Source: JAVWIF01 sp036639635
GTDB taxonomy: Bacteria > Bacillota_I > Bacilli_A > Erysipelotrichales > Erysipelotrichaceae
Length of the DNA: 64,000 bases
Direction of reading: 5' to 3'
Assembly (NCBI GenBank): GCA_036639635.1
Contig: JAVWIF010000001.1
Span: 43,702-107,701, forward strand
Shown here: piece by piece, positions 51,261 to 62,100 of the stretch
Position numbering within the stretch: the stretch's first letter is position 1
Layout of the letters: the number at the start of each line of letters is the position of its first letter
Program-made: the position numbers and the translations under genes
Notes under the pieces: generated by a model
What the model saw: the letters and a program-made list of their open reading frames with translations, nothing else
Told to the model about the DNA's origin: nothing
The model's database searches: none

Positions 51261-52850
51261 ATGAAAAATATTCAGGCAAAATTACAAACATTTGCCGGAG
51301 CAATGATGGTACCAATCATACTACTTGTATTAGTTGGATTCTTTGTTGGAGTAGGTAGTGCATTCACAAACTACATATTACCAAAAGGAAATATCTTATA
51401 CAATTTGTTCACAATGATCACAAATATTGGATTTATGTTCATGAACAATTTACAGTTATGGTTTGCGGTTGCAATTGCTTTCACATTAGCAAAAAAGGAA
51501 AAAGGATGGGCAGCGTTCGCTGGACTAATCTTATTCTTCGCTTTCATTAGGGGAATTGAAGGATGGGCATCTTTACAAGGATGGACAGCGGAAACAACGG
51601 CAGTTGATGCGCTAGTTAAATCTGGCTATACACATGATGCAGCATTAAACTTCAATGCTTTATGGTCATCTTCTCTAGGGATGTATACGTACAACATGGG
51701 AATTTTCTCAGGTTTAGTAACTGGACTAGTAGCAGCAGCAATTCACAACAAATTTGTGGATACAAAATTGCCAGCAATGTTTGGTTTCTTTGCTGGAACT
51801 AAAATGGTAATTATTATAGTTACACTTGTATCAATTCCTTTAGCAATTGGTTTCTATTATGTATGGCCATATGTTGCAGGAGCTTTACAAAGTGTTACAG
51901 GATTTATTAGAACAAGTGGATTATTTGGAACATTTGTATTCGGTACATTAGATAAAATGTTACTACCATTTGGAATTCATCATTTAATTGCTTTCCCACT
52001 TGAATATACTAAAGTAGGTGGTGTTATGACAATTGATGGCACTGTATTTGAAGGAGTAAGAAACATTATGAATGGGCAAGCTGCAAGTGCAGATGCTACA
52101 GGATATATTACTAGAAACTTTACAAACGGACGTTTGTTGTTCCAATTAGCAGGATTACCAGGAGCAGCATTTGCAATGTATCGTTGTGCTAAAAAAGAGA
52201 ATCGTAAGAAAGTAGCAGCATTATTAGTGCCTTCTATCTTTACTTTAGCATTGGTAGGAATTTCAGAACCAATTGAATATACGTTCTTATTTGTTGCGCC
52301 AGCATTATATTGGCTAGTGTATGCACCACTTTGTGGATTATGTTACGTAGTAGCAGAAATCACACAGATTTCAATTAATGGAACGGCATTATTCTTCATG
52401 ATTCCAAACTTATTCCAACCTCATAAAGTTCATGCAATGGCAGCTTTATGGTTATTACCATTAACATTTATTGTTTATTATTTTGTGTTTAAATATGCAA
52501 TTATAAAATTTAATTTAAAAACTCCAGGACGTGGAGAAGATGAAAACATTAAATTAATGAGCAAAAAAGAATATAATGAAATAAAGAATCAAGATGGTGT
52601 TGCAGATTCACTAGAAGCTCGAATTGTTGAAGCTTTAGGTGGAAGCGAAAATATTGAAACAGTAACATGTTGTGCAAGTAGACTACGTGTGACGTTAAAA
52701 GATGATGGCTTAGCAGCATCAGATGAAGATTGGAAAAATTACCTAGAAGCTATGGGAGTAGTACGCGGTAAAAATTCACTTCAAATTATTTATGGAGTAC
52801 GTGTAGGTAACATAACTACAGCAGTAAAAGATATTTTACATTTAGATTAA
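51261..52850 (+). CDS. PTS EIICB component, glucose/maltose family
   Basis: A 529-residue membrane permease of the PTS glucose superfamily (MalX/GlcB-like order IIC-IIB). The IIC domain has about ten TM segments with GIHHLIAFPLEYTKVGG and the substrate-site GISEPIEYTF. The IIB domain from about 445 has its phospho-Cys in VTCCASRLRV (Cys471, with Cys470 adjacent). The ATG at 51261 follows AAAGGAGG; the frame opens earlier at 51222. EIIA is supplied in trans, probably by the gene at 47693. The sugar is not identified. Confidence 0.92.
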   Translation: MKNIQAKLQTFAGAMMVPIILLVLVGFFVGVGSAFTNYILPKGNILYNLFTMITNIGFMFMNNLQLWFAVAIAFTLAKKEKGWAAFAGLILFFAFIRGIEGWASLQGWTAETTAVDALVKSGYTHDAALNFNALWSSSLGMYTYNMGIFSGLVTGLVAAAIHNKFVDTKLPAMFGFFAGTKMVIIIVTLVSIPLAIGFYYVWPYVAGALQSVTGFIRTSGLFGTFVFGTLDKMLLPFGIHHLIAFPLEYTKVGGVMTIDGTVFEGVRNIMNGQAASADATGYITRNFTNGRLLFQLAGLPGAAFAMYRCAKKENRKKVAALLVPSIFTLALVGISEPIEYTFLFVAPALYWLVYAPLCGLCYVVAEITQISINGTALFFMIPNLFQPHKVHAMAALWLLPLTFIVYYFVFKYAIIKFNLKTPGRGEDENIKLMSKKEYNEIKNQDGVADSLEARIVEALGGSENIETVTCCASRLRVTLKDDGLAASDEDWKNYLEAMGVVRGKNSLQIIYGVRVGNITTAVKDILHLD

Positions 52851-52900
52851 GCTTAATCAGGTAGGAGTATATCCTGCCTTTCCTACTAGGAGGATTCCAA

Positions 52901-53413
52901 ATGAAAAAAAGAGAAGTAATAAAACAAAAAAACAAACTAAAGCAAGTACGTAATCTTAAGTATTTAAAGTTTGCTAAATATGCTTGTTTATTCTTGATTG
53001 TAATGTTTCTAATCTACGTTGGCGCGATGTCAGCTAGTATGAATATATCCTTTGAAGAATTAATGAGTAAGAATGCTGTTGTAATTGTTGGGTTTATGAT
53101 ATGTACAGCGAATTTATATGTATGGTATATCTTAAAACACTTTCTAACAGACATTGAAAACTATGAGCATATAGAAAGCATTCGTATAAACTTAATCGTA
53201 TTATCAATCGCTCAAGTATTTTTATTAAATTATATTTCAGCAGGGTTAATGATACTTTCATTAGTAAAATATTTTCAATGGAATCAATTCTCTTTTAAAA
53301 AATCATTAAAGGAAATAAAAAAAGAAGGACAGTTATCCGTACTTATCATATCTTTAATTGTTATGTCTTTGTTTGTTGCTCTTGTGTTTGGTATCTTCTT
53401 TTCAGTAAAATAG
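52901..53413 (+). CDS. Membrane protein of unknown function
   Basis: A 170-residue protein with four predicted TM helices (about 25-43, 58-76, 98-117, 145-167) after a very basic N-terminus rich in Lys (about pI over 10). No conserved motif is recognised. AGGAGG precedes the ATG. It lies 50 bases after the EIICB gene on the same strand and may be cotranscribed. A long hairpin terminator follows. Confidence 0.6.
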   Translation: MKKREVIKQKNKLKQVRNLKYLKFAKYACLFLIVMFLIYVGAMSASMNISFEELMSKNAVVIVGFMICTANLYVWYILKHFLTDIENYEHIESIRINLIVLSIAQVFLLNYISAGLMILSLVKYFQWNQFSFKKSLKEIKKEGQLSVLIISLIVMSLFVALVFGIFFSVK

Positions 53414-53746
53414 TGAAAGCTAGAAAATAAAGCTGTTCTAAGATTTAGATAAAAGTTTAATAGTAAAAAGATTTATAATATTGAATATTTCCAAGGGAGA
53501 TGACTCATATAATATGACTGTTATCTTCTTTTTTTTGATTATATACACCTGTAAGTACAAATCTTAAGAAACTAGAAGATTACTGTTTTCATATATCTTT
53601 ATTGGTTAAGGAAATAGTAAAACTTGTGGGAATAGAAAAATCTTTTCAAGTGGGTTATTAAATGGTATAGTATATAAGGATATTTGCGCTTTTTCAAAGC
53701 ACAATATAAAAGATACAAACACAAGATACGCTAGGAGGTAATTTGT
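53414..53746. other. Intergenic region before prfA
   Basis: About 330 bases without a gene. The first part holds a strong extended-stem terminator (53496-53536). The second part holds a promoter-like TTTCAA, 16-bp spacer, TATAGT near 53680 for prfA. Nothing else is recognised. Confidence 0.5.
53496..53536 (+). terminator. Terminator after the small membrane protein gene
   Basis: GGAGATGAC (53496-53504) and GTTATCTTC (53520-53528) pair with GU wobbles, and inner TCATAT/ATATGA extends the stem. A run of T's follows. Confidence 0.8.
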
Positions 53747-54820
53747 ATGAGTGTTATGATAGAAAGATTAGAAGGTATGGTCAATCGGTATCATGAAATA
53801 AATGATTTGATGATGTCGAGTGAAGTAGTATCAGATAACAAGATGTTAGCAAAACTAGGTCGTGAACAAGCAGACTTAACACAAGTAGTAGAAACGTATA
53901 CGGAGTATAAAGAAAGTGCAGATGCATTAGAAGAAGCAAAAGAATTACTTCAAGAAGAAGATAAAGAAATTAAAGAAATGGCAAAGATGGAAATAGAAGA
54001 GTTGGAGCCTAAAATTGAAGAGTATTTAGCAAAACTTGAAATTCTTTTAATACCAACAGATCCAAATGATTCGCATAATGCAATTGTTGAAATTCGTGGA
54101 GCTGCAGGTGGAGATGAAGGAAATATCTTTGCAGGGGACTTATATCGTATGTATGCAAAGTATGCGGAAGCACAAGGCTGGAAAGTAGAGATGCTTGATT
54201 CTGCAGATGCTGAAGCAGGAGGATTCTCATTAGTTTCTTTTCTTGTGAAAGGAAATGATGTGTATGGAAAACTTAAGTTTGAATCTGGAAGCCATCGTGT
54301 ACAACGTGTTCCAAAGACAGAGAGCCAAGGAAGAATACATACTTCAACTGCAACGGTTTTAGTAACACCAGAGATTGAAGCAGATGATTTTGAAATTGAT
54401 ATGAATGATTTAGAATTTGAAACAATGCGTGCAAGTGGTGCTGGTGGACAACATGTTAATAAAACAGACTCTGCAGTTCGTATTGTGCATAAACCTACAG
54501 GAATTACCGTAAAGTGTCAAGATGGACGTTCTCAACATGAGAACCGTGCAAGTGCTTTAATGAATATACGCTCACGTATCTACGAAGCTCATCAAAGAGA
54601 ATTAGATGAAGCACAAGGAGCAGAACGTAAAGGAAAGATTGGTACAGGAGATCGATCTGAGAAAATCAGAACATATAATTATCCACAAAACCGTGTAACT
54701 GATCATCGTATAGGCTATACCGTTAGTCAATTAGATCGTATTATGGAAGGTAGAATGCAAGACTTATTTGATGCGCTAATATCAGCGGATCAACAAGCAA
54801 AACTTGCAGGAGATAACTAA
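53747..54820 (+). CDS. prfA: Peptide chain release factor 1
   Basis: A 357-residue RF1 that reads UAA and UAG. The codon-recognition tripeptide region is VPKTES (PxT type), and the catalytic GGQ is in SGAGGQHVNK near residue 235. IRTYNYPQNRVTDHR is typical. AGGAGG precedes the ATG. It overlaps prmC by one base (TAATG), a conserved pair in which PrmC methylates the GGQ glutamine. Confidence 0.97.
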   Translation: MSVMIERLEGMVNRYHEINDLMMSSEVVSDNKMLAKLGREQADLTQVVETYTEYKESADALEEAKELLQEEDKEIKEMAKMEIEELEPKIEEYLAKLEILLIPTDPNDSHNAIVEIRGAAGGDEGNIFAGDLYRMYAKYAEAQGWKVEMLDSADAEAGGFSLVSFLVKGNDVYGKLKFESGSHRVQRVPKTESQGRIHTSTATVLVTPEIEADDFEIDMNDLEFETMRASGAGGQHVNKTDSAVRIVHKPTGITVKCQDGRSQHENRASALMNIRSRIYEAHQRELDEAQGAERKGKIGTGDRSEKIRTYNYPQNRVTDHRIGYTVSQLDRIMEGRMQDLFDALISADQQAKLAGDN

Positions 54821-55683
54821 TGAGTACGTATCATGAAGTATTAAATAAAGCACAATTAGCAATGGAAAAAGCTGGTCATGGCGATCAAGGCGCATTACTA
54901 TATATGTTAGAGTTAACAAATAAAGAAGCTCATAATTTATATATGGAATATGAAGAAACAATGGAAGAGCAACAAATTAAACACTTTGAAGAAGGGATTG
55001 CACGTCTTGTTAAAGGAGAACCATTAGGACATGTATTAGGCTTTGAATGGTTTTATGGATATCGCTTTAAAGTAAATGAAGATGTATTGATTCCTCGTCC
55101 TGAAACAGAAGAATTGGTAGCAAACATTCTCGCATCTTACGATGAACACTTTAGTGATCAAGAGAATGTAGTTGCAGTTGATATTGGTACAGGAAGCGGA
55201 GCTATTGCCATTGCATTAAAAAAAGAAGAAGAGCACATTCATATGATGGCTACTGATATTTCAGAAAAAGCTGTTCTAGTAGCAAAAGAAAATGCGAAAG
55301 ATAATGAAGCAATCGTTGAATTTATGGTAGGTGACATGCTAGCTCCTTTACTTGATAGAAATCTTAAGGTAGATATACTAATTAGTAATCCTCCATATAT
55401 TCCACAAGAAGAAACGCTAGAAGATAGTGTTGTTAACTATGAACCACACGTTGCACTATTTGGTGGAAGTGATGGATTAAAGTTCTATCGTATTATTTTT
55501 GAGAATGCGAAAAAAGTTATTAAACATAAAGCAATGATGGCTTTTGAAATGGGCTGGGATCAAAAAGAAGCATTAAGTGCTGAAGCAAAAAAATATTTTC
55601 CAGATGCGAAAATAGAAGTAGTGAAAGATATGAGTGGTAAAGATCGAATGCTCTTTATCTTTATAAATACAGAAGGTGCGTAA
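54820..55683 (+). CDS. prmC: Release factor glutamine methyltransferase
   Basis: A 287-residue SAM-dependent N5-glutamine methyltransferase (HemK family) that modifies the GGQ Gln of RF1/RF2. The SAM site DIGTGSGAIAIALK is near residue 123, and the NPPY motif SNPPYIPQEE near 188. The N-terminal helical domain (about 1-85) binds the release factor. It starts one base overlapping the prfA stop. Normal length. Confidence 0.96.
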   Translation: MSTYHEVLNKAQLAMEKAGHGDQGALLYMLELTNKEAHNLYMEYEETMEEQQIKHFEEGIARLVKGEPLGHVLGFEWFYGYRFKVNEDVLIPRPETEELVANILASYDEHFSDQENVVAVDIGTGSGAIAIALKKEEEHIHMMATDISEKAVLVAKENAKDNEAIVEFMVGDMLAPLLDRNLKVDILISNPPYIPQEETLEDSVVNYEPHVALFGGSDGLKFYRIIFENAKKVIKHKAMMAFEMGWDQKEALSAEAKKYFPDAKIEVVKDMSGKDRMLFIFINTEGA

Positions 55684-55698
55684 ATAAACGCATCTTTT
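55673..55698 (+). terminator. Terminator after prmC
   Basis: AAGGTGCGT and ACGCATCTT (one GU) pair, with T's after; begins within the last codons of prmC. Confidence 0.7.
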
Positions 55699-55794
55699 CT
55701 ATAGAAATAAAAAAATACTGTTCATTATGTAGAAAGTATTCTATAATATAACGCGAGTGGTAAAGAAAACATTTTAGAAAGATAGGTGTTACAT

Positions 55795-57654
55795 ATGGTT
55801 GATATTATCGTAATTGGTGGTGGGCATGCTGGTGTGGAAGCAGCACTTGCTAGTGCGCGTTTACATAAAAAAACAATTCTATATTCGTTGCATATTGATA
55901 TGATTGCTTCATTGCCTTGCAATCCTTCCATTGGAGGTCCTGCGAAGGGTATCGTTGTTCGTGAAATTGATGCATTGGGTGGAGAAATGGGTAAAGCAGC
56001 GGATGCTACAGCGCTTCAGTTTAAGATGCTAAATACAACCAAAGGACCAGGAGTACAAAGTCTACGTGTACAATCTGATAAAATAGCATATAAAAAATAT
56101 ATGCAAGAACAAGTTCTTCATCAGGATTGTTTAGAAGTGCGCGAAATGTGTGTTGAAAAAGTTTTAGCAAGCAACGGCAAGATACAAGGTGTTTTACAAC
56201 AAGATGGACACATGGAAGAATGTAAAGCGTTAATTATGACTTCTGGTACATTTATGAGTAGTTGTATACTAGTTGGACATACCTCTACTCCAAGTGGACC
56301 AGAAGATGAACCAACAACAAATAATTTATCACAGAGTTTACGTGATTTAGGAATTTCTACTTTTCGTTTGAAGACAGGAACACCAGCGCGTGTATTATCT
56401 TCTTCAATTGATTATTCTAAAACAACGATTCAACCTGGAAGCGATGACTTTATATGCTTCTCAGGAGTAACTAAAAGCATACTACCAAGTGATGAACAAG
56501 TGGTTTGTTACCTGACTTATACATCTCCTTTAACACATAAAATCATTCATGATAATTTAAATAAGTCTGCCATGTATTCAGGTCTTGTAAAAGGAGTAGG
56601 TCCAAGATATTGTCCAAGTATAGAAGATAAATTGGTACGTTTTGCGGATAAGGAACGTCATCAAATCTTCTTAGAGCCAGAAAGTGCATCATTAGATACA
56701 ACATATGTGCAAGGCTTTTCAACATCAATGCCACATGATGTACAAGAAAGTATGTTACATTCTTTACCAGGGCTTGAAAACTGCATTATTAAAAAATATG
56801 CGTATGCAATTGAATATGATGCGATTGATCCTTTACAATGCAAACCAACCTTAGAAAATAAGATAATTGAAAACTTTTATACAGCAGGTCAGATCAATGG
56901 AACGAGTGGATATGAAGAAGCTGCTGCACAAGGTCTCATGGCAGGTATTAATGCATCTCTTAAATTAGATCATAAAGAGCCGTTCATCTTGCATCGCGAT
57001 GAAGCATATATTGGGGTTATGATTGATGACTTAGTGACGAAAGGCACAAAAGAGCCATATCGTTTATTAACATCAAGAGCAGAATATCGTCTGTTACTAC
57101 GCCATGATAATGCCGATTATCGATTGTTACCTTATGGGCATCAAATCGGATTAATCAATGATGAACGCTACCTTGAATTTAAAGAAAAAGAAAAACAAAT
57201 TGAAGAAGTAAACCAATATCTTGAAAGTATTCGTTTTACTCCTAAATCTCCAATTAACACATGCTTAAAGGAATTAGGATATGAAGAATTAAGAGAAGGT
57301 ATCAGCGCAAAAGAATTATGTAAACGACCAAATGTGAATATTGCGATGTTACAACCATATATGGATAAAGTAATTTCTAGTGAAATAGCAAAGCAAGTAG
57401 AAATTGAAATTAAATATGAAGGATATATTAAAAAAGCAAAAAGAGATGCAAGTCATTTACGTCAAATGGATAATGTTCGCTTACCTGAAACATTAAATTA
57501 TGATGATATTTTAAACTTATCAATAGAAGCAAAACAAAAATTAGGAAAAATACAGCCAATGACAATGGGACAAGCATCTAGAATATCTGGGGTGAATCCT
57601 GCAGATATTGCGGTACTGGCAGTGTATTTACAACAACAAAAACGAATTAAATAA
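55795..57654 (+). CDS. mnmG: tRNA uridine-5-carboxymethylaminomethyl modification enzyme MnmG
   Basis: A 619-residue FAD enzyme that, with MnmE, makes the cmnm5 modification at U34 of several tRNAs. The FAD motif IIVIGGGHAGVEAALASAR is at the N-terminus. SLPCNPSIGGPAKG, GPGVQSLRVQSDK, EYRLLLRHDNADYRL, and the C-terminal MGQASRISGVNPADIAVL are family landmarks. The start at 55795 follows ATAGGTG; a GTG three codons before is too close. An upstream TATAAT near 55741 is a candidate -10. mnmE is not beside it. Confidence 0.97.
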   Translation: MVDIIVIGGGHAGVEAALASARLHKKTILYSLHIDMIASLPCNPSIGGPAKGIVVREIDALGGEMGKAADATALQFKMLNTTKGPGVQSLRVQSDKIAYKKYMQEQVLHQDCLEVREMCVEKVLASNGKIQGVLQQDGHMEECKALIMTSGTFMSSCILVGHTSTPSGPEDEPTTNNLSQSLRDLGISTFRLKTGTPARVLSSSIDYSKTTIQPGSDDFICFSGVTKSILPSDEQVVCYLTYTSPLTHKIIHDNLNKSAMYSGLVKGVGPRYCPSIEDKLVRFADKERHQIFLEPESASLDTTYVQGFSTSMPHDVQESMLHSLPGLENCIIKKYAYAIEYDAIDPLQCKPTLENKIIENFYTAGQINGTSGYEEAAAQGLMAGINASLKLDHKEPFILHRDEAYIGVMIDDLVTKGTKEPYRLLTSRAEYRLLLRHDNADYRLLPYGHQIGLINDERYLEFKEKEKQIEEVNQYLESIRFTPKSPINTCLKELGYEELREGISAKELCKRPNVNIAMLQPYMDKVISSEIAKQVEIEIKYEGYIKKAKRDASHLRQMDNVRLPETLNYDDILNLSIEAKQKLGKIQPMTMGQASRISGVNPADIAVLAVYLQQQKRIK

Positions 57655-57662
57655 GAAAAAAC

Positions 57663-57695
57663 AGATGACTTCATATGAGGTCATTTTCTTTTTTT
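57663..57695 (+). terminator. Terminator after mnmG
   Basis: AGATGAC pairs with GTCATTT (imperfect) and is followed by T-rich sequence. Confidence 0.6.
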
Positions 57696-57750
57696 AATGG
57701 CTGTGCGATAAAGAACTTTTATGAGATAGCATTTATAAGTATATTATGCA

Positions 57751-57779
57751 TTGATGTTGACTGGAGATAATAGTATAAT
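57751..57779 (+). promoter_or_regulatory. Promoter of the cytidylate-kinase-like gene
   Basis: TTGATG (57751-57756), 17-bp spacer, TATAAT (57774-57779), before AAGGAGG. Confidence 0.65.
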
Positions 57780-57806
57780 GAAAGTAGAAATAAGGAGGTC
57801 AACAAT

Positions 57807-58427
57807 ATGGAAAAAAAGACTATAATTATTATTAGTAGAGAATTTGGAAGTGGTGGTAGAGAAATTGGAAGAATGATTGCGGAACAGTTAAATATTCCTT
57901 TTTATGATAAGGAAGTAATTGAGTTAGCCGCAAGAGATAGTGGACTTGATAAAGAGCTGTTCGAAGAAAACGATACACGCACTAGTAGAGGATTTCGTTT
58001 CTTCGAAGCAATTGGCTCAACATTAGGAAGTCCAGCAGCTACTTTAACTGAACTATCTTTAAATGATCGTTTGTTTATTGTGCAGTCTCAAGTTATTGAA
58101 AATATTGCAGAACAAGGATCTTGTGTTATTATTGGACGTTGTGCAGATTATGTATTATCAGATAATAAAGATGCATTAAGTATATTTATTCATGCGGATA
58201 TGAAAGATCGTAAAGAAAGAGCAATTCATTCTTATGAAGTTGATGACAGAGATATTGAATCATCAATTAAAAAGATTGATAAACGTAGAGCAAACTATTA
58301 TGGCTACTATACAGATCGTAAATGGGGTCAAGCAAAAAACTATGATGTTTGTATAAACAGTAGTACTTTTGGAATTGAGAGAACAGTAGAAATCATTAAA
58401 AGTTTAGCACAAAAGAAAGTTTTATAA
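57807..58427 (+). CDS. Cytidylate kinase-like (AAA_26) family protein
   Basis: A 206-residue P-loop kinase-fold protein. The Walker A region ISREFGSGGREIG is near residues 9-21, with GSGG in place of GxxxxGK[ST]; this is the pattern of the cytidylate-kinase-like family. IIGRCADYVL and a KIDKRRANYYGYYT segment are typical. It is not the canonical Cmk (which has GPAGSGKST). The substrate is unknown. Own promoter and terminator. Confidence 0.85.
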   Translation: MEKKTIIIISREFGSGGREIGRMIAEQLNIPFYDKEVIELAARDSGLDKELFEENDTRTSRGFRFFEAIGSTLGSPAATLTELSLNDRLFIVQSQVIENIAEQGSCVIIGRCADYVLSDNKDALSIFIHADMKDRKERAIHSYEVDDRDIESSIKKIDKRRANYYGYYTDRKWGQAKNYDVCINSSTFGIERTVEIIKSLAQKKVL

Positions 58428-58435
58428 TAATGAAG

Positions 58436-58466
58436 AGTAGGAATGTGACGATATTCCTACTTTTTT
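58436..58466 (+). terminator. Terminator after the AAA_26 gene
   Basis: AGTAGGAAT and ATTCCTACT form a perfect 9-bp stem with an 8-nt loop followed by T's. Confidence 0.88.
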
Positions 58467-58586
58467 AGTACAGAGAGTGAACATGATGTGAACTTATATG
58501 AAACCCATAATTTCACAAGATTATTTGACATATTCATACCATCGATAATGCTATACTAATCTTAGTAATAGAAGGAGGCTTCTTTC

Positions 58587-59141
58587 ATGAAATGGAAATT
58601 AATTCATAAAAATAATTGTGATCAGATTGAAAACGATGGTGGGAAAAAATTAAGTTATCATCCTAATTTAGGAATACAAATTATTGAACGTGATGGATAT
58701 GCATTTAAAGATTTAGATAATAGTGGAGAACTAAATCCTTTTGAAGATTGGAGAAATCCAATGAGTGTAAGAGTAAAGGACTTTAAAAACAGATTTAATA
58801 TTTGGCAAGAAGATGACTGTTTATATTATCGTAAAGGAAAGATTTTTATGCCTGATGACTTACAAAGCATAACGAAAATATTCCAGAATCAAGAAGTACT
58901 AAAGAAAATCATTGTTGTAAAAGAAAAAGATATCGCTTATTTAGAAAAGAACTACATCTTTGTATTATTATTGTTAATGTTTGATAATGATAATGGGACT
59001 GGTAAAGAAGATTATTTGTTATCGTTAATGGTACAGAGTATGGAATTAGGATTATTAGAAAATATTGTGTATTCTATTTGGGAAGCTTTGCATAATTATA
59101 TTAAATCTAGCCGTTCTTTACTACTACAACGAGCAATATAA
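58587..59141 (+). CDS. Hypothetical protein with an EF-hand-like loop
   Basis: A 184-residue cytoplasmic protein without a signal peptide or TM. Residues 42-53, DLDNSGELNPFE, fit the canonical 12-residue EF-hand calcium loop. The segment DGYAFKDLDNSGELNPFEDWRNP resembles the N-terminus of certain GH3 beta-glucosidases (FKDLNxNGxLDxYEDWR), where it precedes the catalytic domain; the catalytic domain is absent here. The rest is acidic and helical. GAAGGAGG precedes the ATG. Function unknown. Confidence 0.6.
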   Translation: MKWKLIHKNNCDQIENDGGKKLSYHPNLGIQIIERDGYAFKDLDNSGELNPFEDWRNPMSVRVKDFKNRFNIWQEDDCLYYRKGKIFMPDDLQSITKIFQNQEVLKKIIVVKEKDIAYLEKNYIFVLLLLMFDNDNGTGKEDYLLSLMVQSMELGLLENIVYSIWEALHNYIKSSRSLLLQRAI

Positions 59142-59169
59142 AAAGGAGAACTAAAAATTCTCCTTTTTA
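59141..59169. terminator. Bidirectional terminator between the EF-hand gene and addA
   Basis: AAAAGGAGAA and TTCTCCTTTTT form a 10-bp stem with a short loop and T's on both sides, between convergent genes. Confidence 0.88.
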
Positions 59170-62100
59170 TATTGCAATCATTTGTGCTAAATGTAAAGAA
59201 TAAATATAACAAGTAATTATCGTGTTTGGATACATTATTTGAATAGCTTTTTTATAGGAATGCAATTGCTCTTTATAAGCAATGATAAAATCTTTGTTAC
59301 TAGATAAAGCATCACTCTTATAATCAATAATTGTTATTTTATCTGATTGAATAGATATAAAATCAATATATCCGTGCAGTATTTCATTGTCTTCTTTTAC
59401 CATAAAAGGTAATTCATGGTGGACATCTCCTTTTAAAGCTTCTTTATAAATATCATTTTGTCCTAATTGATAAAGGGTGTCTATATCATGAGGAGACAGA
59501 TTAAAGTCATTTGTTTTTGCACTTTGTTGTATTTCTTCTTTTGTCCAAGAAGATAAAGGTAATCGCTCTAACATAGTATGCATAAGCGTACCATAATCAC
59601 TTCCTTTGGTATTCTGTTCTAAAGAAAAGGTAACAGGCCTAGTTTTTTTATTTGTGGTAGGTGTACTTAAAAGTGTTGCTTTTGTTGGTTTTTGATAGTG
59701 TGAAATTTGTTTATATGATGTTTGTTTGATTGGCTGTAGTTCACTATGCCAATATTGATGAACTTCTTTAAGGGTAAAAAGTGGGGAAGGATTGTTTAGA
59801 AATGCTTGTAAGATCCAAGCGGTATAGCCATTACGTTCATATACAGAAGATAATGTTAAAGGAGTCCTAAATGTGTCAAGAGAAGTAATACAATCCACAA
59901 TATGCATCTGTTCTTGTGCACGAGTAGTAGCAACATAAAGAATACGCATTTCTTCCTCTAATTCTTCTTTGTCTTTTTTATGCTCCATCGCAATTCGATT
60001 CATTGTGGTACGAACATAACGTTGTGGTAATTCCATATATTTCATCGCAATGCCTAAATCACTATCACAAAGGCAATAGTCTTTAAACTCGATAGGTGTT
60101 TGATTATTTGTTGACCATAAGAAGACAACTCTGAATTGTAATCCTTTTGATTGGTGAATACTCATAACACGAACAACATTGGCATCACTTCCAATTGGGA
60201 TAGCTTCGGCTGTTTGTGCATCTTTGATTTGTTCAATTTGGGTTAAGAAAGAGGTAATTCCTCGTGCGTTTTGATCTTCAAATTGAACAGCTTTTTCAAA
60301 TAGTAAATCTAGATTTGTCTTTTCTTGCATTGTCGTATGTTCACTATAATACTGATTCACTTCATATAAAGCATTTAATAATTGCGTTAAAGGAGTAGAA
60401 TAGACAATTGAAATAAAATTATCTAAGATTTCAAAGCCTTCAAATGGGTGTTCTTGATAGTAGCTATAATATGATTGCTTTTTATCTTTCTTTAATTTAA
60501 CTTCGGCAAGTTCTTGTGTTGTTCGATTGAATAAGGGGGATACTAAAGTAGCAATAAAACTAATATCATCATGTGGTCTCACCATACATTTTAAAGCAGA
60601 TAACATAATTTGTACGGCATTGGATTGATAAAAGCCATATTTAATGTCGATAAAATAAGGAATATTAACTTCATCAAAGGCCGCTTTCATGTCATCTTTG
60701 CGTGCATTTCCTCTTACTAATACAACAAAATCTTTCCAATCTCTTTGTTCCTTTTCTTTCATTGTGATAATTTGGTTCGCTATATAACTAGCTTTTAGTT
60801 CATTTTTACCAAGTAATATATCAGCACTATCTTTTACTTCATCATGGAAGAGCACATGGAAACATATAGGAGCATTGTTTGTTAATTGACTCTCAACACC
60901 AGTTTCTACATCATCCTCTTTTTCATAGCTACAAGAGAATCCCTCAATATTCATTAATCGTTTAAATAGTTCGTTGTTAAAATCAACAATCATTTTCTTT
61001 GAACGATAGTTATTAGATAGATAAATAACTTCATCATAAATTCCCTTATTGGTTATCAAACCTTTCATTAATTGAGGAAGAGCATGACGAAACCCATAAA
61101 TAGACTGTTTGATGTCACCTACTCTAAAAACATTGTTTTCTTTACATATTAAAGATACTAATTTATTTTGTACATCATTGCTATCTTGAAATTCATCAAC
61201 CATAATTTCAATGAACTTGTTGCGATAAACACGTGCGATATCACCATTATTAGCTTGTAATATAGCAAGTGCAAAGTGTTCCATATCATCAAAATCAATA
61301 ACTTCGTTTTGTTCTTTTATTTGCGCATAATATTCTCTATAATCAATACACATCTCAACTAGTTTATTTATATAAGGATAGAGCGCTTGATTATCTTTCA
61401 TGAATTCATCTTCACTAAACAAAAGACCAAGTAAGTCATCTTCACTTTTTATTACACGCTTACGTAATCTTTCATACTCTTTATCTTCTTTATCAGGAGT
61501 AGTAGGCACACTTGCATGTGCAATGGAAATAAAACTACTACGAAATTCGTAATAATCAAGAGTTTCTAAAGCCTTTGTTAATACTGGTAATGCATCAATT
61601 TTTTGTTTTAATATTGCATGTTTTTTTACTTCACTACTGTATTTTATGTTATAGAGTTGTTCTATTTGTAGAAGGGTTTGCACATAACGTTCTTTTTCAA
61701 CCATGAAATATTCAAAGAAGTTAGTCGTCATGTTCGTATCTAAATCTTCGAAACGTTTTATATTATGATAGTTCTCACTTAAAGAAGATAACCAAGCAGA
61801 AGCATCAGCTTTACTACTAGCAAGACTTGCCAAACGTAGAATCATTGATTCTAATTCGCTATTGCTTTCGGGACGAGCAGAAAACATTTGACATAACGCT
61901 AAGAAGGTTTCGTCTTGTTTTTGATATTGGTTTTGAAAACATTGTTTCAAAGCTTCTTTTTGAAAACAGACCATAGAACCATTATCCATAATACTACTCA
62001 CGCGCTTGCTAGATAAACCTATTGTATAGTAGTAATCTTGTAGAATAGACAAACAAAAGGAGTGAATGGTTGAAATATGAGCTGTTTGAATGCTTGTTAA

